The notes under the pieces are model-generated. The model worked only from the letters and a program-made list of their open reading frames with translations, did not search any database and had not been told where the DNA came from. 64,000 nt of DNA from Paenibacillus sp. P25 (GTDB lineage: Bacteria; Bacillota; Bacilli; Paenibacillales; NBRC-103111), in assembly GCA_024704175.1 (NCBI GenBank), contig CP085629.1, forward strand, positions 744,001 to 808,000, given 5' to 3'. This document shows positions 9,470 through 20,184 of this stretch, in pieces. The translations under genes and the position numbers were made by a program. The stretch's first letter is position 1; every line of letters starts with the position of its first letter.

Positions 9470-10435
9470 ATGTCAGTAAAAAAAATTGCGGTACTTACAA
9501 GCGGAGGCGACTCCCAAGGAATGAACGCGGCGGTGCGCGCCGTGGTCCGAAGCGGGCTGTTCCACGGGCTCGACGTGTTCGCGGTGCAGCGCGGCTACAC
9601 CGGGCTCATTAACGACGATATCCGGGAGATGGATCTTCGCAGCGTAGGGGATATTATCCAGCGTGGCGGTACGATTCTCCAAACGGCCAGATGCAAAGAA
9701 TTCATGACGCCGGAAGGCCAGCAAATCGCTGCGGAGAATCTGCGCAAGCGCGGAATCGACGGCCTTGTGGTCATTGGCGGCGACGGTTCTTACCAAGGGG
9801 CCAATAAGCTCAGCAAGCTGGGAATCAAAACGATGGGACTGCCAGGTACGATCGATAACGACATCCCGTTCACGGATCTGACGATCGGTTTCGATACAGC
9901 GGTAAGCATCGTTGTGGATGCCATCAACAAGCTTCGCGATACGATGAGCTCTCACGAGCGTTCTTCCGTCGTGGAAGTGATGGGCCGGCACTGCGGCGAC
10001 ATCGCGCTTTACGCGGGTCTTGCCAGCGGCGCCGAAACGATTCTCGTGCCGGAAGTACCTTACGATCTGGACGAAATCGCGCAGCGGATGTCCGATAACT
10101 TCGCGCAGGGCAAACGGCACAGTATCATTATTGTGGCGGAAGGCGTCGGGAAGGGCGAAGACATTGCGCGTGAAATTATGAAGCGCAACGGCATCGAGCC
10201 GCGCGTGACGGTACTCGGTCACATCCAGCGGGGCGGTTCGCCGACGCATAACGACCGGATCCTGGCCGGGCAGCTCGGCGATTTTGCGGTACGCAAGCTG
10301 CTCGAAGGGGAATCGGGTAAAGCGTGCGGGATCATTAAGGGTGAACTGGTCGTAACGGATATCGATCTTGTCGTCAATACGAAAAAGGAATTCAACCTCG
10401 AGCTCTATGAGCTCGCCAAACGGTTGTCTCAATAA
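9470..10435 (+). CDS. pfkA: ATP-dependent 6-phosphofructokinase
   Basis: Glycolytic 6-phosphofructokinase, 321 residues, the standard bacterial PfkA length, with intact frame. ATP-binding TSGGDSQGMNAAVR is near the N-terminus (the commonest PfkA form has GGDAPGMNA), then GGDGSYQGA, catalytic PGTIDNDI, substrate-binding MGRHCGDIALYAG and HIQRGGSP. The effector-site residues typical of PEP/ADP-regulated enzymes appear present, although this was not modelled. It has its own AGGAGG site and a strong terminator directly after the stop, so it can be monocistronic. Unlike many relatives it is not next to pyruvate kinase or accA within the window. Confidence 0.97.
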   Translation: MSVKKIAVLTSGGDSQGMNAAVRAVVRSGLFHGLDVFAVQRGYTGLINDDIREMDLRSVGDIIQRGGTILQTARCKEFMTPEGQQIAAENLRKRGIDGLVVIGGDGSYQGANKLSKLGIKTMGLPGTIDNDIPFTDLTIGFDTAVSIVVDAINKLRDTMSSHERSSVVEVMGRHCGDIALYAGLASGAETILVPEVPYDLDEIAQRMSDNFAQGKRHSIIIVAEGVGKGEDIAREIMKRNGIEPRVTVLGHIQRGGSPTHNDRILAGQLGDFAVRKLLEGESGKACGIIKGELVVTDIDLVVNTKKEFNLELYELAKRLSQ

Positions 10436-10438
10436 TAG

Positions 10439-10484
10439 AAAAACTCCGTTTCTGCGCCGGTCCGGTACAGAAACGGAGTTTTTT
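10439..10484 (+). terminator. Strong rho-independent terminator of pfkA
   Basis: A near-perfect hairpin pairs AAAAACTCCGTTTCTG with CAGAAACGGAGTTTTT around a 13-base loop. It is flanked by A and T runs, so it can serve both pfkA and the convergent peroxiredoxin gene. Confidence 0.9.
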
Positions 10485-10520
10485 ACGTTGTTTAAAAACG
10501 GATTGGTTCGCGGGGAAGCT

Positions 10521-10970
10521 TCATTCGCCGGCCTGCTGCGCCCGGAGGGTCGCCAATATTTCTTCCGTCGGCCGGTTGCCCTTCGCGGCGTAATGGATAT
10601 TGCCATCCGTACCGATTGCATACACGATCCGCGCTGTCCGAACAAACCGAGTATTTTACCTACTTCATACTTCCTCCGAATGGCTTCGTCCGTATCGGCA
10701 ACGAGAGGAAAGTCATAATGATGCCGATGAGCGAACCTCCGGTGCTCCTCGAGGGTACCCGGATTGACGCCAAGTACGACGGCCTGCAGTCCCTCGTACT
10801 GGGCACGGGAGTCTCTTACCGCACACAGCCGCTTGGTGCAAACGGGGGTCTCATCCTTCGGATAAAAGATCAGCACGATCGGTCTGCTTCCCCAAATAAT
10901 CGTCGAGGTCGACGGTCCCCATGGTACTCTCCGCTCGGAAGGATGGGGCGGTTGTGCCTATGGCCAGCAT
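10521..10970 (-). CDS. Peroxiredoxin (Bcp/AhpC-TSA family), two frameshifts
   Basis: Thiol peroxidase of the Bcp/PrxQ type, about 150 residues, reducing hydroperoxides in the cytosol. LIFYPKDETPVCTKRLCAVRD holds the peroxidatic cysteine (TPVCT) and a second cysteine five residues on, the PrxQ spacing. The start is the ATG at 10968-10970 (MLAIGTTAPSFRAES), preceded by AAGGAG. Frames break near 10895 and 10650; the correct end reads IVYAIGTDGNIHYAAKGNRP and stops at 10521. PrxQ proteins usually have TPGCT; here Val replaces Gly. Confidence 0.82.
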
Positions 10971-11128
10971 ATTAGCGGCTCCTTAGTTCCTGTTTTATGC
11001 CCGTTCCTTTCCATTATATGAAATCGAAGCAATTCTAGGCAATCCGTCGTATCTTGCTTCTTCGGAAGGTTTCCGGTAGGATGATAAACAGCGCAGTATA
11101 GCCTATACATACAAGGAGTGATGGACCG

Positions 11129-11329
11129 TTGTACATATACAAGCTCGAGATTGAACTGACGGATCAGCTGGCACACCTCATCGTACTGGCGGAAAACGAC
11201 GAGCAGGCGTTCGATTATGTCGAGGATCAGCTGGTGCGGCATTTTGTGCACAATCCGGAAGTGAAGCAAGCCTCCATCATCGAGAAGAAGAGAGCCGTCA
11301 AAGGCGCGGGATACATCATCGAGGGTTAA
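11129..11329 (+). CDS. Small DUF3906-like protein
   Basis: A 66-residue protein starting at TTG with AAGGAG eleven bases upstream. The pattern MYIYKLEIELTDQL, VLAENDEQAFDYVEDQL and IIEKKRAVKGAGYII resembles the small Bacillus DUF3906 family: a beta hairpin, a helix beginning with DEQAF, and a closing KKR.VKGAGY strand. Function unknown. It sits 32 bases before the FMN reductase gene on the same strand and may be cotranscribed. Family naming is from memory of the pattern and moderately sure. Confidence 0.65.
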   Translation: MYIYKLEIELTDQLAHLIVLAENDEQAFDYVEDQLVRHFVHNPEVKQASIIEKKRAVKGAGYIIEG

Positions 11330-11361
11330 GGGGTAAATAAATTTAAAGGAGCTGTTCCATC

Positions 11362-11895
11362 ATGAAAATTGCCGTAGTAGCGGGAAGCAACCGTAAGGAC
11401 TCTACCAGCACGACGCTTTGCCGTTATATTGTCAAGGAGCTGGAGGGGCTGGGCTGTACGGCTATCCTGTTTGATTTGCATGCCAAGCCGCTTCCTTTTT
11501 ATTCTCCGGACGAAGAAATCAGGGATGCGAATGTGGTGGAGCCGCTTCATACGTTAAGGGAAGCGGACGGGATCGTTCTGGCGACCTCGGAATACCATGG
11601 GAGCTTGACCGGCGTGCTCAAGAATGCGCTGGATTTTGCCGGCTTCGACCAGTTCGACGGGAAGGTGGTACTATCCGTCAGCTCCGCCGGAGGCGCTGTG
11701 GGAGTCAGCTCCCTCCAGCATCTGCAGACGATTGTCCGCAACGTGCACGGGATCAACTGCCCGGAGTGGATCTCCATCGGCGGCGCTCAGCGCGAATTTA
11801 CGGCGGAAGGCGAACCGAAGGATCCGAAGACGAAGGAGCGCGTGCTGCGTACATTGAGCTATTTTACCAAAATGATCGGCGCTTTCCGGGGGTAA
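11362..11895 (+). CDS. NADPH-dependent FMN reductase / azoreductase-like flavoprotein
   Basis: A 177-residue flavodoxin-fold reductase. The FMN phosphate loop AGSNRKDSTSTTL (residues 8-20) and the flavin-contacting TSEYHGSLTGVLKNALDF are typical of the NADPH-dependent FMN reductase family that includes Bacillus azoreductase YhdA. It probably reduces free or bound FMN, quinones or azo compounds in the cytosol. A clear AAAGGAG precedes the ATG. Frame intact. The physiological acceptor cannot be read from sequence. Confidence 0.88.
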   Translation: MKIAVVAGSNRKDSTSTTLCRYIVKELEGLGCTAILFDLHAKPLPFYSPDEEIRDANVVEPLHTLREADGIVLATSEYHGSLTGVLKNALDFAGFDQFDGKVVLSVSSAGGAVGVSSLQHLQTIVRNVHGINCPEWISIGGAQREFTAEGEPKDPKTKERVLRTLSYFTKMIGAFRG

Positions 11896-11943
11896 TCCTC
11901 CTCCATTAAGGGAGACACTTTCGGAAGGAAAGGAGTTACAGTC

Positions 11944-12643
11944 ATGCCATCCATTCTAAAGAACGATTGGGCGGAGCTTTTGGAGGAAGAATTTACGAAG
12001 CCGTATTATTTGCAGCTGAGGCAGTTTCTGAAGCAGGAATATGCGACACATACCATCCATCCGGATATGCACGATATATTTAATGCACTTCATTACACTT
12101 CTTATAGCGAAACAAAGGTCGTCATTCTGGGGCAGGATCCTTATCACGGACCGGGTCAGGCGCACGGACTCAGCTTCTCCGTCAAACCGGGGGTGCCGGC
12201 GCCGCCTTCGCTGCAGAATATGTTCAAGGAGCTGCAAAGCGATTTGGGTACGCCGCATTCCGGACAACGGTTATTTGGTGCCGTGGGCGGAGCAGGGCGT
12301 GCTGCTGCTCAACACCGTGCTGACGGTGAGGGAGGGACAAGCCCATTCGCATAAAGGCAAGGGCTGGGAAATCTTCACCGACCGTGTCATCTCACTGCTG
12401 AACGGGAGGGAGAAGCCTGTCGTCTTTATTCTCTGGGGCAGCCCGGCTCAGCAGAAAATGCAGCTGATTACGGCTCCTCATCACCGGATCATCCGTTCCG
12501 TCCACCCGAGTCCACTGTCGGCGCACCGCGGATTTTTCGGCGACCGGCCGTTCTCGCGGGCCAACGAAATGCTCGCCGAGACCGGCAGCGAGCCGATCGA
12601 CTGGCAAATTCCGAATCTCGGCCGCATGAGCGGCGGCGCCTGA
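11944..12643 (+). CDS. ung: Uracil-DNA glycosylase, one frameshift
   Basis: Family 1 uracil-DNA glycosylase starting base-excision repair of uracil in DNA, about 230 residues. The water-activating motif [18 protein letters not shown] and the DNA-intercalation loop [11 protein letters not shown] are both complete. The frame breaks near 12265: [10 protein letters not shown] continues as [20 protein letters not shown]. Since the enzyme is highly conserved on both sides, an indel artefact is the natural explanation. AGGAAAGGAG precedes the ATG, and a terminator hairpin follows the stop. Confidence 0.93.
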
Positions 12644-12648
12644 ACAAC

Positions 12649-12690
12649 AAAGCCCGGACTCCTTCGCGCGGAAGGAATTCGGGCTTTTCG
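12649..12690 (+). terminator. Terminator after ung (bidirectional)
   Basis: The hairpin AAAGCCCGGACTCCTTC / GGAAGGAATTCGGGCTTTT has a four-base loop. It lies between the convergent ung and DUF4015 genes and can serve both. Confidence 0.8.
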
Positions 12691-12713
12691 TTAATTGATA
12701 ACAAAGTCTCGGT

Positions 12714-13886
12714 TTAGTAATTGACGTCGGGCGTATATGTGTTAACGGCGTTCCAGAGCAGAAATTCATCGATTCCGTTATCCTTGAGCGCCCGGATCTG
12801 TTCCTCGACCTCTTGCTTGCCGTACCGGATATGGCCCGGAACCCAGGTAGCGGTAAAATCCTGGATCCACGGACGGATCACCGGTTTTAACTGATCGAGC
12901 GGGTCCAGCTTTTTGTGCGTATCTTTGCTCGCTCCGTCAATGGTTGTGTAAGGCTGGGCATCCGGCACCTTGGCCCCGAACCATCCGGTCGAGTAATGGC
13001 TTGGGTAAATCATCGGGCAGATGACGTCGACGTTTTGCGAGATTTTCTGAAAATCCTGCCCGATTCCTTCCGCCGCGGGCACCGAGGCCGCATAACCGAA
13101 AATGTCGACGGATACCCGCACGCCGAGCGGGGATAGCTGCTCGCGAGCGTATTTCACGAATTCGGCAACCGCTTCGATGCGCGTTCGCTCATCCTTGTCA
13201 TAGATCAGCTTATCGGCCCGGGTCTCGAAGCCCTCCGGGAAGCGGACATAGTCGAACTGGATTTCCTTGAAGCCCGCCTTCGCGGCTTCCTTGGCGACCG
13301 CCACGTTATAGTCCCATACTTCTTTCTTGTACGGATTGACGAAGCTGTCGGGCGGGTTCTTGCTGTTGCCCCAAAGCGAGCCGTCCGGGTTCAAATAGGA
13401 AAGATCCGGGCGCTTTTTGGCCAGCACGGTGTCCTTGAATACGACAATCCGCGCGATCGGATAAACCTGGTGCTCCTGCAGCGTGCTCATCAGCTTGCCC
13501 ATATCCGGGATAATTTTCTGCGTCGTTTCCATCGCATTCAGCTCGGGATTCCCCGTATCGTATGTAATATACCCCCAGTCATCCTTGATATCGACGACCA
13601 TGGCATTGAGTTCCGTATCATCAATCAGCTTCAGCAGCGTGTTAAGACGCGAGCCTCCTGCACTGTGGGCGGTAGCGTAAATTCCTTTCACCTTGGGTGC
13701 ATCCTTTTGCGGATCGATTTTGCTCACGGGTCTCAGCCGATCTTCCGGGCTCCCGCCGGGCGCCTGCTGGACGACGGCGTTCTTGGAATCGAGTGAAGCT
13801 TGAACGAGCTGCTCGAAGGTCATATCGGGATGATCGGTGCCTGCGCCGCCCCAGGCCATCAGGAATGCGGCTAATAGTAAATCCAT
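12714..13886 (-). CDS. Putative glycoside hydrolase (DUF4015, TIM-barrel)
   Basis: A 390-residue protein of the COG1306/DUF4015 family, predicted to be a GH13-like (beta/alpha)8 barrel acting at the cell surface. Characteristic segments are VKGIYATAHSAG, MVVDIKDDWGYITYD, EIQFDYVRFPEG, VSVDIFGYA, VICPMIYPSHYS and the terminal DNGIDEFLLWNA. The conserved acids in FDYVRFPE and VDIFG are plausible catalytic residues. The start is set at the ATG at 13886 because AAGGAGAG lies nine bases upstream. The N-terminus (MDLLLAAFLMAWGGAG) is a short hydrophobic stretch that could be a minimal signal or anchor. Substrate unknown. Confidence 0.82.
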   Translation of the reverse strand: MDLLLAAFLMAWGGAGTDHPDMTFEQLVQASLDSKNAVVQQAPGGSPEDRLRPVSKIDPQKDAPKVKGIYATAHSAGGSRLNTLLKLIDDTELNAMVVDIKDDWGYITYDTGNPELNAMETTQKIIPDMGKLMSTLQEHQVYPIARIVVFKDTVLAKKRPDLSYLNPDGSLWGNSKNPPDSFVNPYKKEVWDYNVAVAKEAAKAGFKEIQFDYVRFPEGFETRADKLIYDKDERTRIEAVAEFVKYAREQLSPLGVRVSVDIFGYAASVPAAEGIGQDFQKISQNVDVICPMIYPSHYSTGWFGAKVPDAQPYTTIDGASKDTHKKLDPLDQLKPVIRPWIQDFTATWVPGHIRYGKQEVEEQIRALKDNGIDEFLLWNAVNTYTPDVNY

Positions 13887-14044
13887 TGCTATGTCTCTCC
13901 TTGCCGTATGATATCTATCATTATACATGGAAGACTAGACGGTCCGATAGAGAAAATTGCTAAATTCATCAGTAGCCTGACGAATAATGACTGTTTATGT
14001 CGAAAACGCGCAGATCAACCTGACAGAAGGCTTCAATTTCGTAA

Positions 14045-14073
14045 TTGCCATATTAGGGATCTGCTTGTATATT
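14045..14073 (+). promoter_or_regulatory. Probable sigma-A promoter of the MFS gene
   Basis: TTGCCA and TATATT are separated by exactly 17 bases, about 55 bases before the likely start codon at 14131. No other promoter-like pair stands out in the 240 bases between the divergent genes. Confidence 0.55.
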
Positions 14074-14130
14074 GATAAAGACTGCTTTTTTGGGATCGCT
14101 TACTTACTGGATTGCGAGGGACAACTCCTT

Positions 14131-15325
14131 ATGTCTGCCAACCTGAACCGCCAAGTTTGGACACTTCGCGGGCTGAATATGACTTATTACGCCACAACGG
14201 GCATTTTGAATCCGTTTCTGCCGATTTATTTCGAAGGCCGGGGGTATACATCTTCTCAAATCGGTCTGCTGATGATGATCGGCCCATTCGTCACCATCTT
14301 CGCCCAGCCGTTCTGGGGGTACCTGAGCGATCGTTATCATACCTTGAAGCTGATTATTTTCGGGCTGTGGACGATGACGCTGATTTCCAGCGTCGGTATT
14401 TTTCAAACGGCGGGATTACCGCTTTCTTTCCTGTTTATGCTGCTCCTCTACTTCTTCATGCTGTCTTCGGTGCCGCTGCTCGACACAATGACGATCCGAA
14501 CGGCCCGGCAGGCGGGCATTGGCTACGGATCGGTCCGGGCATTCGGCTCCATGGGCTACACCCTTCTGGCCATGCTTTCCGGCCCTCTGCTGACGGCTTT
14601 AGGGGGGATGCATAACATTCCTTATTTGTACTGGAGCGTATGGTCGCTCCCGATGCTCCTTCTTCTGCTGCTGAAAGATACCAAAGGAAGCGGGGCGAGA
14701 GTCTCGATTCGCGCGTTCGGGAGCCTGCTCGGCAACAAGCGGTTCCTATGGTTCTTGTTTCTTGTCTTTCTGCTGATCACTCCTCACCGGATGAATGATG
14801 TTCTGCTTGTTCTGTACATGAAGGACGTCGGAGCATCGGATTCGATGATCGGATGGGCCTGGGCGTTAGTCGCCGCAAGCGAAATTCCGACCTTCGCTTT
14901 GTTCGGCCGGTTCATGCAACGCTTTCATGAGCTGGCGCTGCTCGGCATCGTTGCCGTTCTGTATACGATACGCTGGTCGCTGTACGGATGGATCACCGAT
15001 CCGGCGCCGCTTATGCTGCTTCAAGCCAGTCATTGCATCACTTTTGCCGTATTTTGGATCGTTTCCGTTCAGTATGTCGTCCGGATTGTTCCGGAATCGC
15101 TGCAGTCGACAGGCCAATCCATGCTTTCGATGGTGTTTCTGGGACTGGCGGGGATCACGGGAGGCTACGCAGGAGGGTGGTTGAAGGATCACTTCGGCGG
15201 ACCATCGATGTACTACAGCGGGGCGGTTATGACCTTTGCCGCAGACCGTTCTGCTCCTTGCAACCCATGCATATTACCGCAAAAAAACCATCCGGCATAA
15301 ACGCGCGGATGGTTCTTCATCTTAA
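14131..15325 (+). CDS. MFS transporter, paralogue of the 4660-5859 gene, one frameshift
   Basis: Twelve-helix major-facilitator transporter of about 398 residues. Landmarks are LRGLNMTYYATTGILNPFLP, motif A as WGYLSDRYHTLKL, and PHRMNDVLLVLYMKDVGA in the second half, all aligning with the transporter at 4660-5859. The start is placed at 14131 (MSANLNRQVW) rather than at an upstream in-frame ATG because the extension lacks family similarity and would overlap the promoter. The frame breaks near 15242: the correct tail is VLLLATHAYYRKKTIRHKRA, ending at 15325. Substrate unknown. Confidence 0.8.
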
Positions 15326-15340
15326 AGGGGATTGTTCAAG

Positions 15341-15586
15341 TTATTTCTGTCCGGTCGGCTGTGTAGCTTCGGCGGCGGCATGGCTTTCGTTCACGCCGGC
15401 TGTCAGTTCCTTCTTGGAATCGTCACGGCGGTCGTCGGAAGATCCTCCGTTGCCTGTAGTCGCGTCTTTAAACTCGCGGAACATTCTCCCGAACCCGCGG
15501 CCGAGCTCAGGCAGCTTGCTCGGTCCGAAGAGAAGCAGGGCAACCAAAGCGATTAAGATAAAATGCATCGGGGTAAGAGCACCCAT
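15341..15586 (-). CDS. tatA: Twin-arginine translocase subunit TatA/TatE
   Basis: An 81-residue Tat pore subunit: a short N-terminal hydrophobic helix (MHFILIALVALLLF), the hinge FGPSKLPELGRGFG, an amphipathic helix (RMFREFKDATTG) and a polar acidic tail. FGPSKLPELGR is diagnostic of TatA/E/B, and the length fits TatA. GGAGGTG precedes the ATG. No tatC is adjacent, as is common for stand-alone tatA genes in Bacillota. Frame intact. Confidence 0.93.
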   Translation of the reverse strand: MGALTPMHFILIALVALLLFGPSKLPELGRGFGRMFREFKDATTGNGGSSDDRRDDSKKELTAGVNESHAAAEATQPTGQK

Positions 15587-15697
15587 TGTGGCACCTCCAT
15601 TTCTTCACGTACTATCATACCATGTAGTAAGGCCAGTATAACATGGATTTATTACGAATCGTTAACATTTTTGACAGAAAAACTGACTATGAGTCTT

Positions 15698-15730
15698 AAA
15701 AAAACGCCTACCTCAGTGAAGGTAGGCGTC
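15698..15730 (-). terminator. Minus-strand terminator overlapping the end of the small gene at 15713
   Basis: ACGCCTACCT pairs with AGGTAGGCGT around a six-base loop, and seven A on the plus strand give the U run of a minus-strand transcript. The TGA stop of the small gene at 15713-15715 lies at the stem/loop border, so the coding sequence runs into the terminator. Confidence 0.85.
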
Positions 15731-15907
15731 CTTCTGATGTTCGGAGATACTGTATTGAATGATTTCCACGGCGTCTTCGGCTTCCAAGGCATCGATGCCG
15801 TTCCGGAGGACGATTTCCGATTCCAGCTCGTTCTTCTTCAGAAACGGATACAGCTCCGGTGTTAACTTCATTACAATCGCAGACAACTTTACTGTTTCCA
15901 CAAGCAT
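15713..15907 (-). CDS. Small hypothetical protein (about 64 residues)
   Basis: A short acidic protein, KLSAIVMKLTPELYPFLKKN followed by a helix-rich C-terminal half ending SISEHQKDAYLH. I do not recognise a family. Coding is supported by a GGAAGGG ribosome site with two possible starts (ATG at 15907 or GTG at 15901) and by the terminator that begins at its last codons. No membrane segment or metal-binding pattern. Confidence 0.6.
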   Translation of the reverse strand: MLVETVKLSAIVMKLTPELYPFLKKNELESEIVLRNGIDALEAEDAVEIIQYSISEHQKDAYLH

Positions 15908-16054
15908 CACCCTTCCCGTCATCATCTAGTGTTGCGAGAACAAGAGCGAACGAGCCCGTACAGGTAAAGCCGGTGAATCGGAATGAAATTACTCTTCCAT
16001 TATAACATACTTTTTGAATGCATGTATCCGCAGTTTTCATAAATCCTGGTTAAT

Positions 16055-16881
16055 TTATCTGCGAAATAGTCCCATCACGCCGACCGTTTCCGTGACGTTG
16101 ACGAAAGCCTGCGGATCCCACTGGCGGATCAGATGCTGCAGCTCGCTGAGCTCGTACCTTGTCGTTACGGTCATCAGCATATGATGTGATTCTCCGGTAT
16201 AAGCGCCGCTGGTGTCGATCACGGTGATTCCTCGCTGCAGCCGCTTCATTTTCTGAACCAGCAAATCTTTCTTCTTGGTTACGATAAAGACGGTGACTTT
16301 GAGATGCCTGATATGTATCGTGTCTATGATTTTGCCCGTGATGTAGATACAGAGCATGGAATAGAGCGCTAGATCCCAGTTTTTCTTGAAATAACCGAGC
16401 GCCAGGATCACGAGTCCGTTCAGAGCAAACATCACGGTACCGAGCGGAAAATCGCGTTTGCGCGTCAAGATCGAACCGATGATATCGAAGCCTCCGGTAG
16501 AGCCGCCCGCCCGCAGGGAAATGCCTGTCCCGAGCCCGACCAGCACGCCGCCGGTTACCGACGACATAATCAAATCGTTCGTAACGGAGAACCGGGGAAA
16601 CACCTCCATAAACCAGGTAGTGAAGATAACGGAAATGACGCTGAGGAAGACAAACTTTTTGCCTACGGAAAGCAGTCCCCAGATCAAAAGAGGCAGGTTG
16701 AAAGCAAAAAACAAAAGGGATATGTTCCAACGGGTGAAGTAACCGACCATCATGGAAATCCCCGAGATGCCGCCGCTCAGCGGCTGATGGGGATCAAAAA
16801 CAGATTAAAGCTTCCGGCCACAAGCGCGGCTCCGAGGATGACCATCAGTACGGATCCGGTAAATGAGCGAATAAAATACAT
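16055..16881 (-). CDS. YitT family membrane protein (DUF161/DUF2179), one frameshift
   Basis: Five- to six-helix membrane protein with a cytoplasmic DUF2179 domain, about 275 residues. The GTGISLRAGGSTGGFDIIG segment is the family signature, and the C-terminal VTKKKDLLVQKM, ITVIDTSGAYTGE and VNVTETVGVMGLF match DUF2179. The true start is the ATG at 16881 (MYFIRSFTGS) after AGGAGGTG. Near 16785 a run of four C should have five: this restores LFLIPHQPLSGGISGISMMV. The family is widespread in Bacillota; the function is not established. Confidence 0.88.
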
Positions 16882-16996
16882 GACGCACCTCCTGCTTACC
16901 ATAGTATGGGTAATTGGACGGCGGCTCCATGCATACGGCGCCATAAATAGAGGAAGGCTCTCCGGAAGTATATTCCGGAGAGCGGCGGCCTGCTCG

Positions 16997-17722
16997 TTAT
17001 TTTCGTTTAAACGACCCGGAACGGGTGCTGGTTTTCGGCTTGGAGCCGGTGCTGCTTGACGACGGAGACTTGTAAGTCGGCGTCGAGCCGTCGCTCCGTC
17101 TTACGCTTCCGCTGTCGCTTGAAGAGGAGGGGGACGACGTCGTTCCGGAGCCCGGCTTCGTCGTGAAGCCGCCTTTCCGGTCAGTGGTGGTTGGAGCCGG
17201 CTGAGAAGGCGTGGTGCCCGTTGAAGGTTTGGGTCCCGACTGGTATTTGCCGTAATCGTTGTAGCGCTGGCTGGTATTGTATCCCCGGTAATCATAGCCG
17301 CCGTGATTGCTGTTAAACCAGCCTCCTCCGAAGAGGGATTGCAGCAGCGAAGCCGTAATATAGCCTTGAAGGAAAGAAGAATCGTAATTCTCCTTCGCGT
17401 ACTCGATCGAATCCAGCTCCACCAGCGTGCTGCCTTCGTTGTTCGGGTCCTTCTGTACGTTAATGATTTTATTATCGTAAACAAGGAACATCCGGTCCTG
17501 GGATTCCTTGCTGATTTCCTGCGGTTTTTCTTTATCCGCGAGCTCTTTGGCTACGGTAGGTACATCTTTGCCTTCCACCTGGTAGATTTTGGCCGTATTC
17601 TTGCCTTGCCCCGTCACATCGACGAGCGAATAGTTTTCTTTAATATAATTGCCTGCGTCGCCGCATCCGGCCAGGAGGGCCAACACCAAGAGGATCGCAA
17701 TCCATTTGAAGGGCTTATTCAT
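16997..17722 (-). CDS. DUF4247 lipoprotein with a Ser/Thr/Pro-rich tail
   Basis: A 241-residue predicted lipoprotein. The signal peptide ends in the lipobox LLAGC at about residues 14-18, so it should be lipid-anchored outside the membrane. Residues 25-125 form the DUF4247-like core (NYIKENYSLVDV, TAKIYQVEGKDVPTVAKEL, RMFLVYDNKIINVQKDPNN), then FLQGYITASLLQSLFGGGWF. The last 90 residues are a low-complexity S/T/P/G/K linker ending KR-rich. The start was set at 17722 because GGAGGTGAT lies just upstream. It follows the DUF4178 gene by 36 bases, a pairing usual in Bacillota. Function unknown. Confidence 0.8.
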   Translation of the reverse strand: MNKPFKWIAILLVLALLAGCGDAGNYIKENYSLVDVTGQGKNTAKIYQVEGKDVPTVAKELADKEKPQEISKESQDRMFLVYDNKIINVQKDPNNEGSTLVELDSIEYAKENYDSSFLQGYITASLLQSLFGGGWFNSNHGGYDYRGYNTSQRYNDYGKYQSGPKPSTGTTPSQPAPTTTDRKGGFTTKPGSGTTSSPSSSSDSGSVRRSDGSTPTYKSPSSSSTGSKPKTSTRSGSFKRK

Positions 17723-17758
17723 GTTTGTCATCACCTCCGGCCCAACCTTGAATAAGGG

Positions 17759-18294
17759 TTAGTTTGTGCCTTTCATAAATTTGATTTGCGCCGCCGGCGT
17801 CCGCGTTCCCTCCATCGCCACATATTTGCCGTCCTGCCATTGCAGGAAGAAATAGCGGTCTTCCGTACCGAAATAGCGCCAGAACAGCACTTGGTCGTTC
17901 GCACGGAAATCTGTATTGCCTTCGGCGCGGACCATATCATTCCGGTGGTGCTCCAGCTCGTATGTCACTTCGCCGCCGACATCCAGCGTCGTTGGAACAT
18001 CGTTCGGATCGTCAAGCGAGCCTTCGATGAATTCACAGATAAAGGTTTCATACGTACGTCCTTTTTCCACAAGGAGACATGAAATATGTTTACCGTTTTG
18101 TAAATAATAAGCGAAGCGGTGCGGGGGAATCCCCGGTCAAAATAAACCAGTTTGCCTGAGACGACATATTCCTCGAGGTCCACGTTAATAATATCGCCTA
18201 CCCGCGTTTCTTCCAATGAATTGACCGGCTTGGGCGGTTCCGCCGGTCGCTGGTTGCTTTTGATGATGGCTTTGGCTCGTTTCCATATGGACAT
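17759..18294 (-). CDS. DUF4178 domain protein, one frameshift
   Basis: A protein of about 178 residues whose core fits DUF4178. VGDIINVDLEEYVVSGKLVY continues, after a break near 18130 at a G/C run, as RFAYYLQNGKHISCLLVEKG, then TYELEHHRNDMVRAEG, FRANDQVLFWRYFGTEDRYF and LQWQDGKYVAMEG. The start MSIWKRAK at 18294 has AAGGAG eleven bases upstream. It lies directly before the DUF4247 lipoprotein. In other Bacillota these two families occur with DUF350 and polyamine-synthase-like genes; those are absent here. Role unknown. Confidence 0.78.
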
Positions 18295-18430
18295 GGGCTG
18301 GTTCGCTCCTTCTTCTTCGCGTCGGATGTTTTGGTCGTACAAAAAGGGTTTAAACTATATTTATTATATACGATGCTGAAGTATTTTGGGTTTCAAATTG
18401 ATGTTTCTGGAATATGCTCTCAGCATGTGT

Positions 18431-18436
18431 TATAAT
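18431..18436 (+). promoter_or_regulatory. Candidate -10 box and long leader of cshA
   Basis: A TATAAT stands 150 bases before the cshA start codon. No good -35 pairs with it (TGGAAT at 17 bases). The resulting leader, 18443-18585, is long and contains GTATAG...CTATAC flanking a 15-base loop shortly before the ribosome site. Long structured leaders are usual for cold-regulated helicase genes, but I cannot show regulation here. Confidence 0.4.
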
Positions 18437-18585
18437 ACTAAAGATATTCTTAAGTACGGCCTTGACCGATCATTTTGACACGCTCGGACGAAGTGTTTCA
18501 AGAAGAGATTAAATAGAAGAAGATAGGAGTCGCACTTAAGGGTATAGACCATTAGAGAACCCTATACAAAGGAGACTGAAATCAT

Positions 18586-20177
<1,592 letters not shown>

Positions 20178-20184
20178 AACAACA

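Noticed and set aside
9473..10876. A 467-codon open frame on the minus strand.
   Set aside because: Only its first part is the peroxiredoxin; the rest is antisense to the intact pfkA gene and was joined by a frameshift.
13987..14130. N-terminal extension of the second MFS transporter from an upstream ATG.
   Set aside because: It would cover the TTGCCA-TATATT promoter and adds about 48 residues absent from the paralogue.
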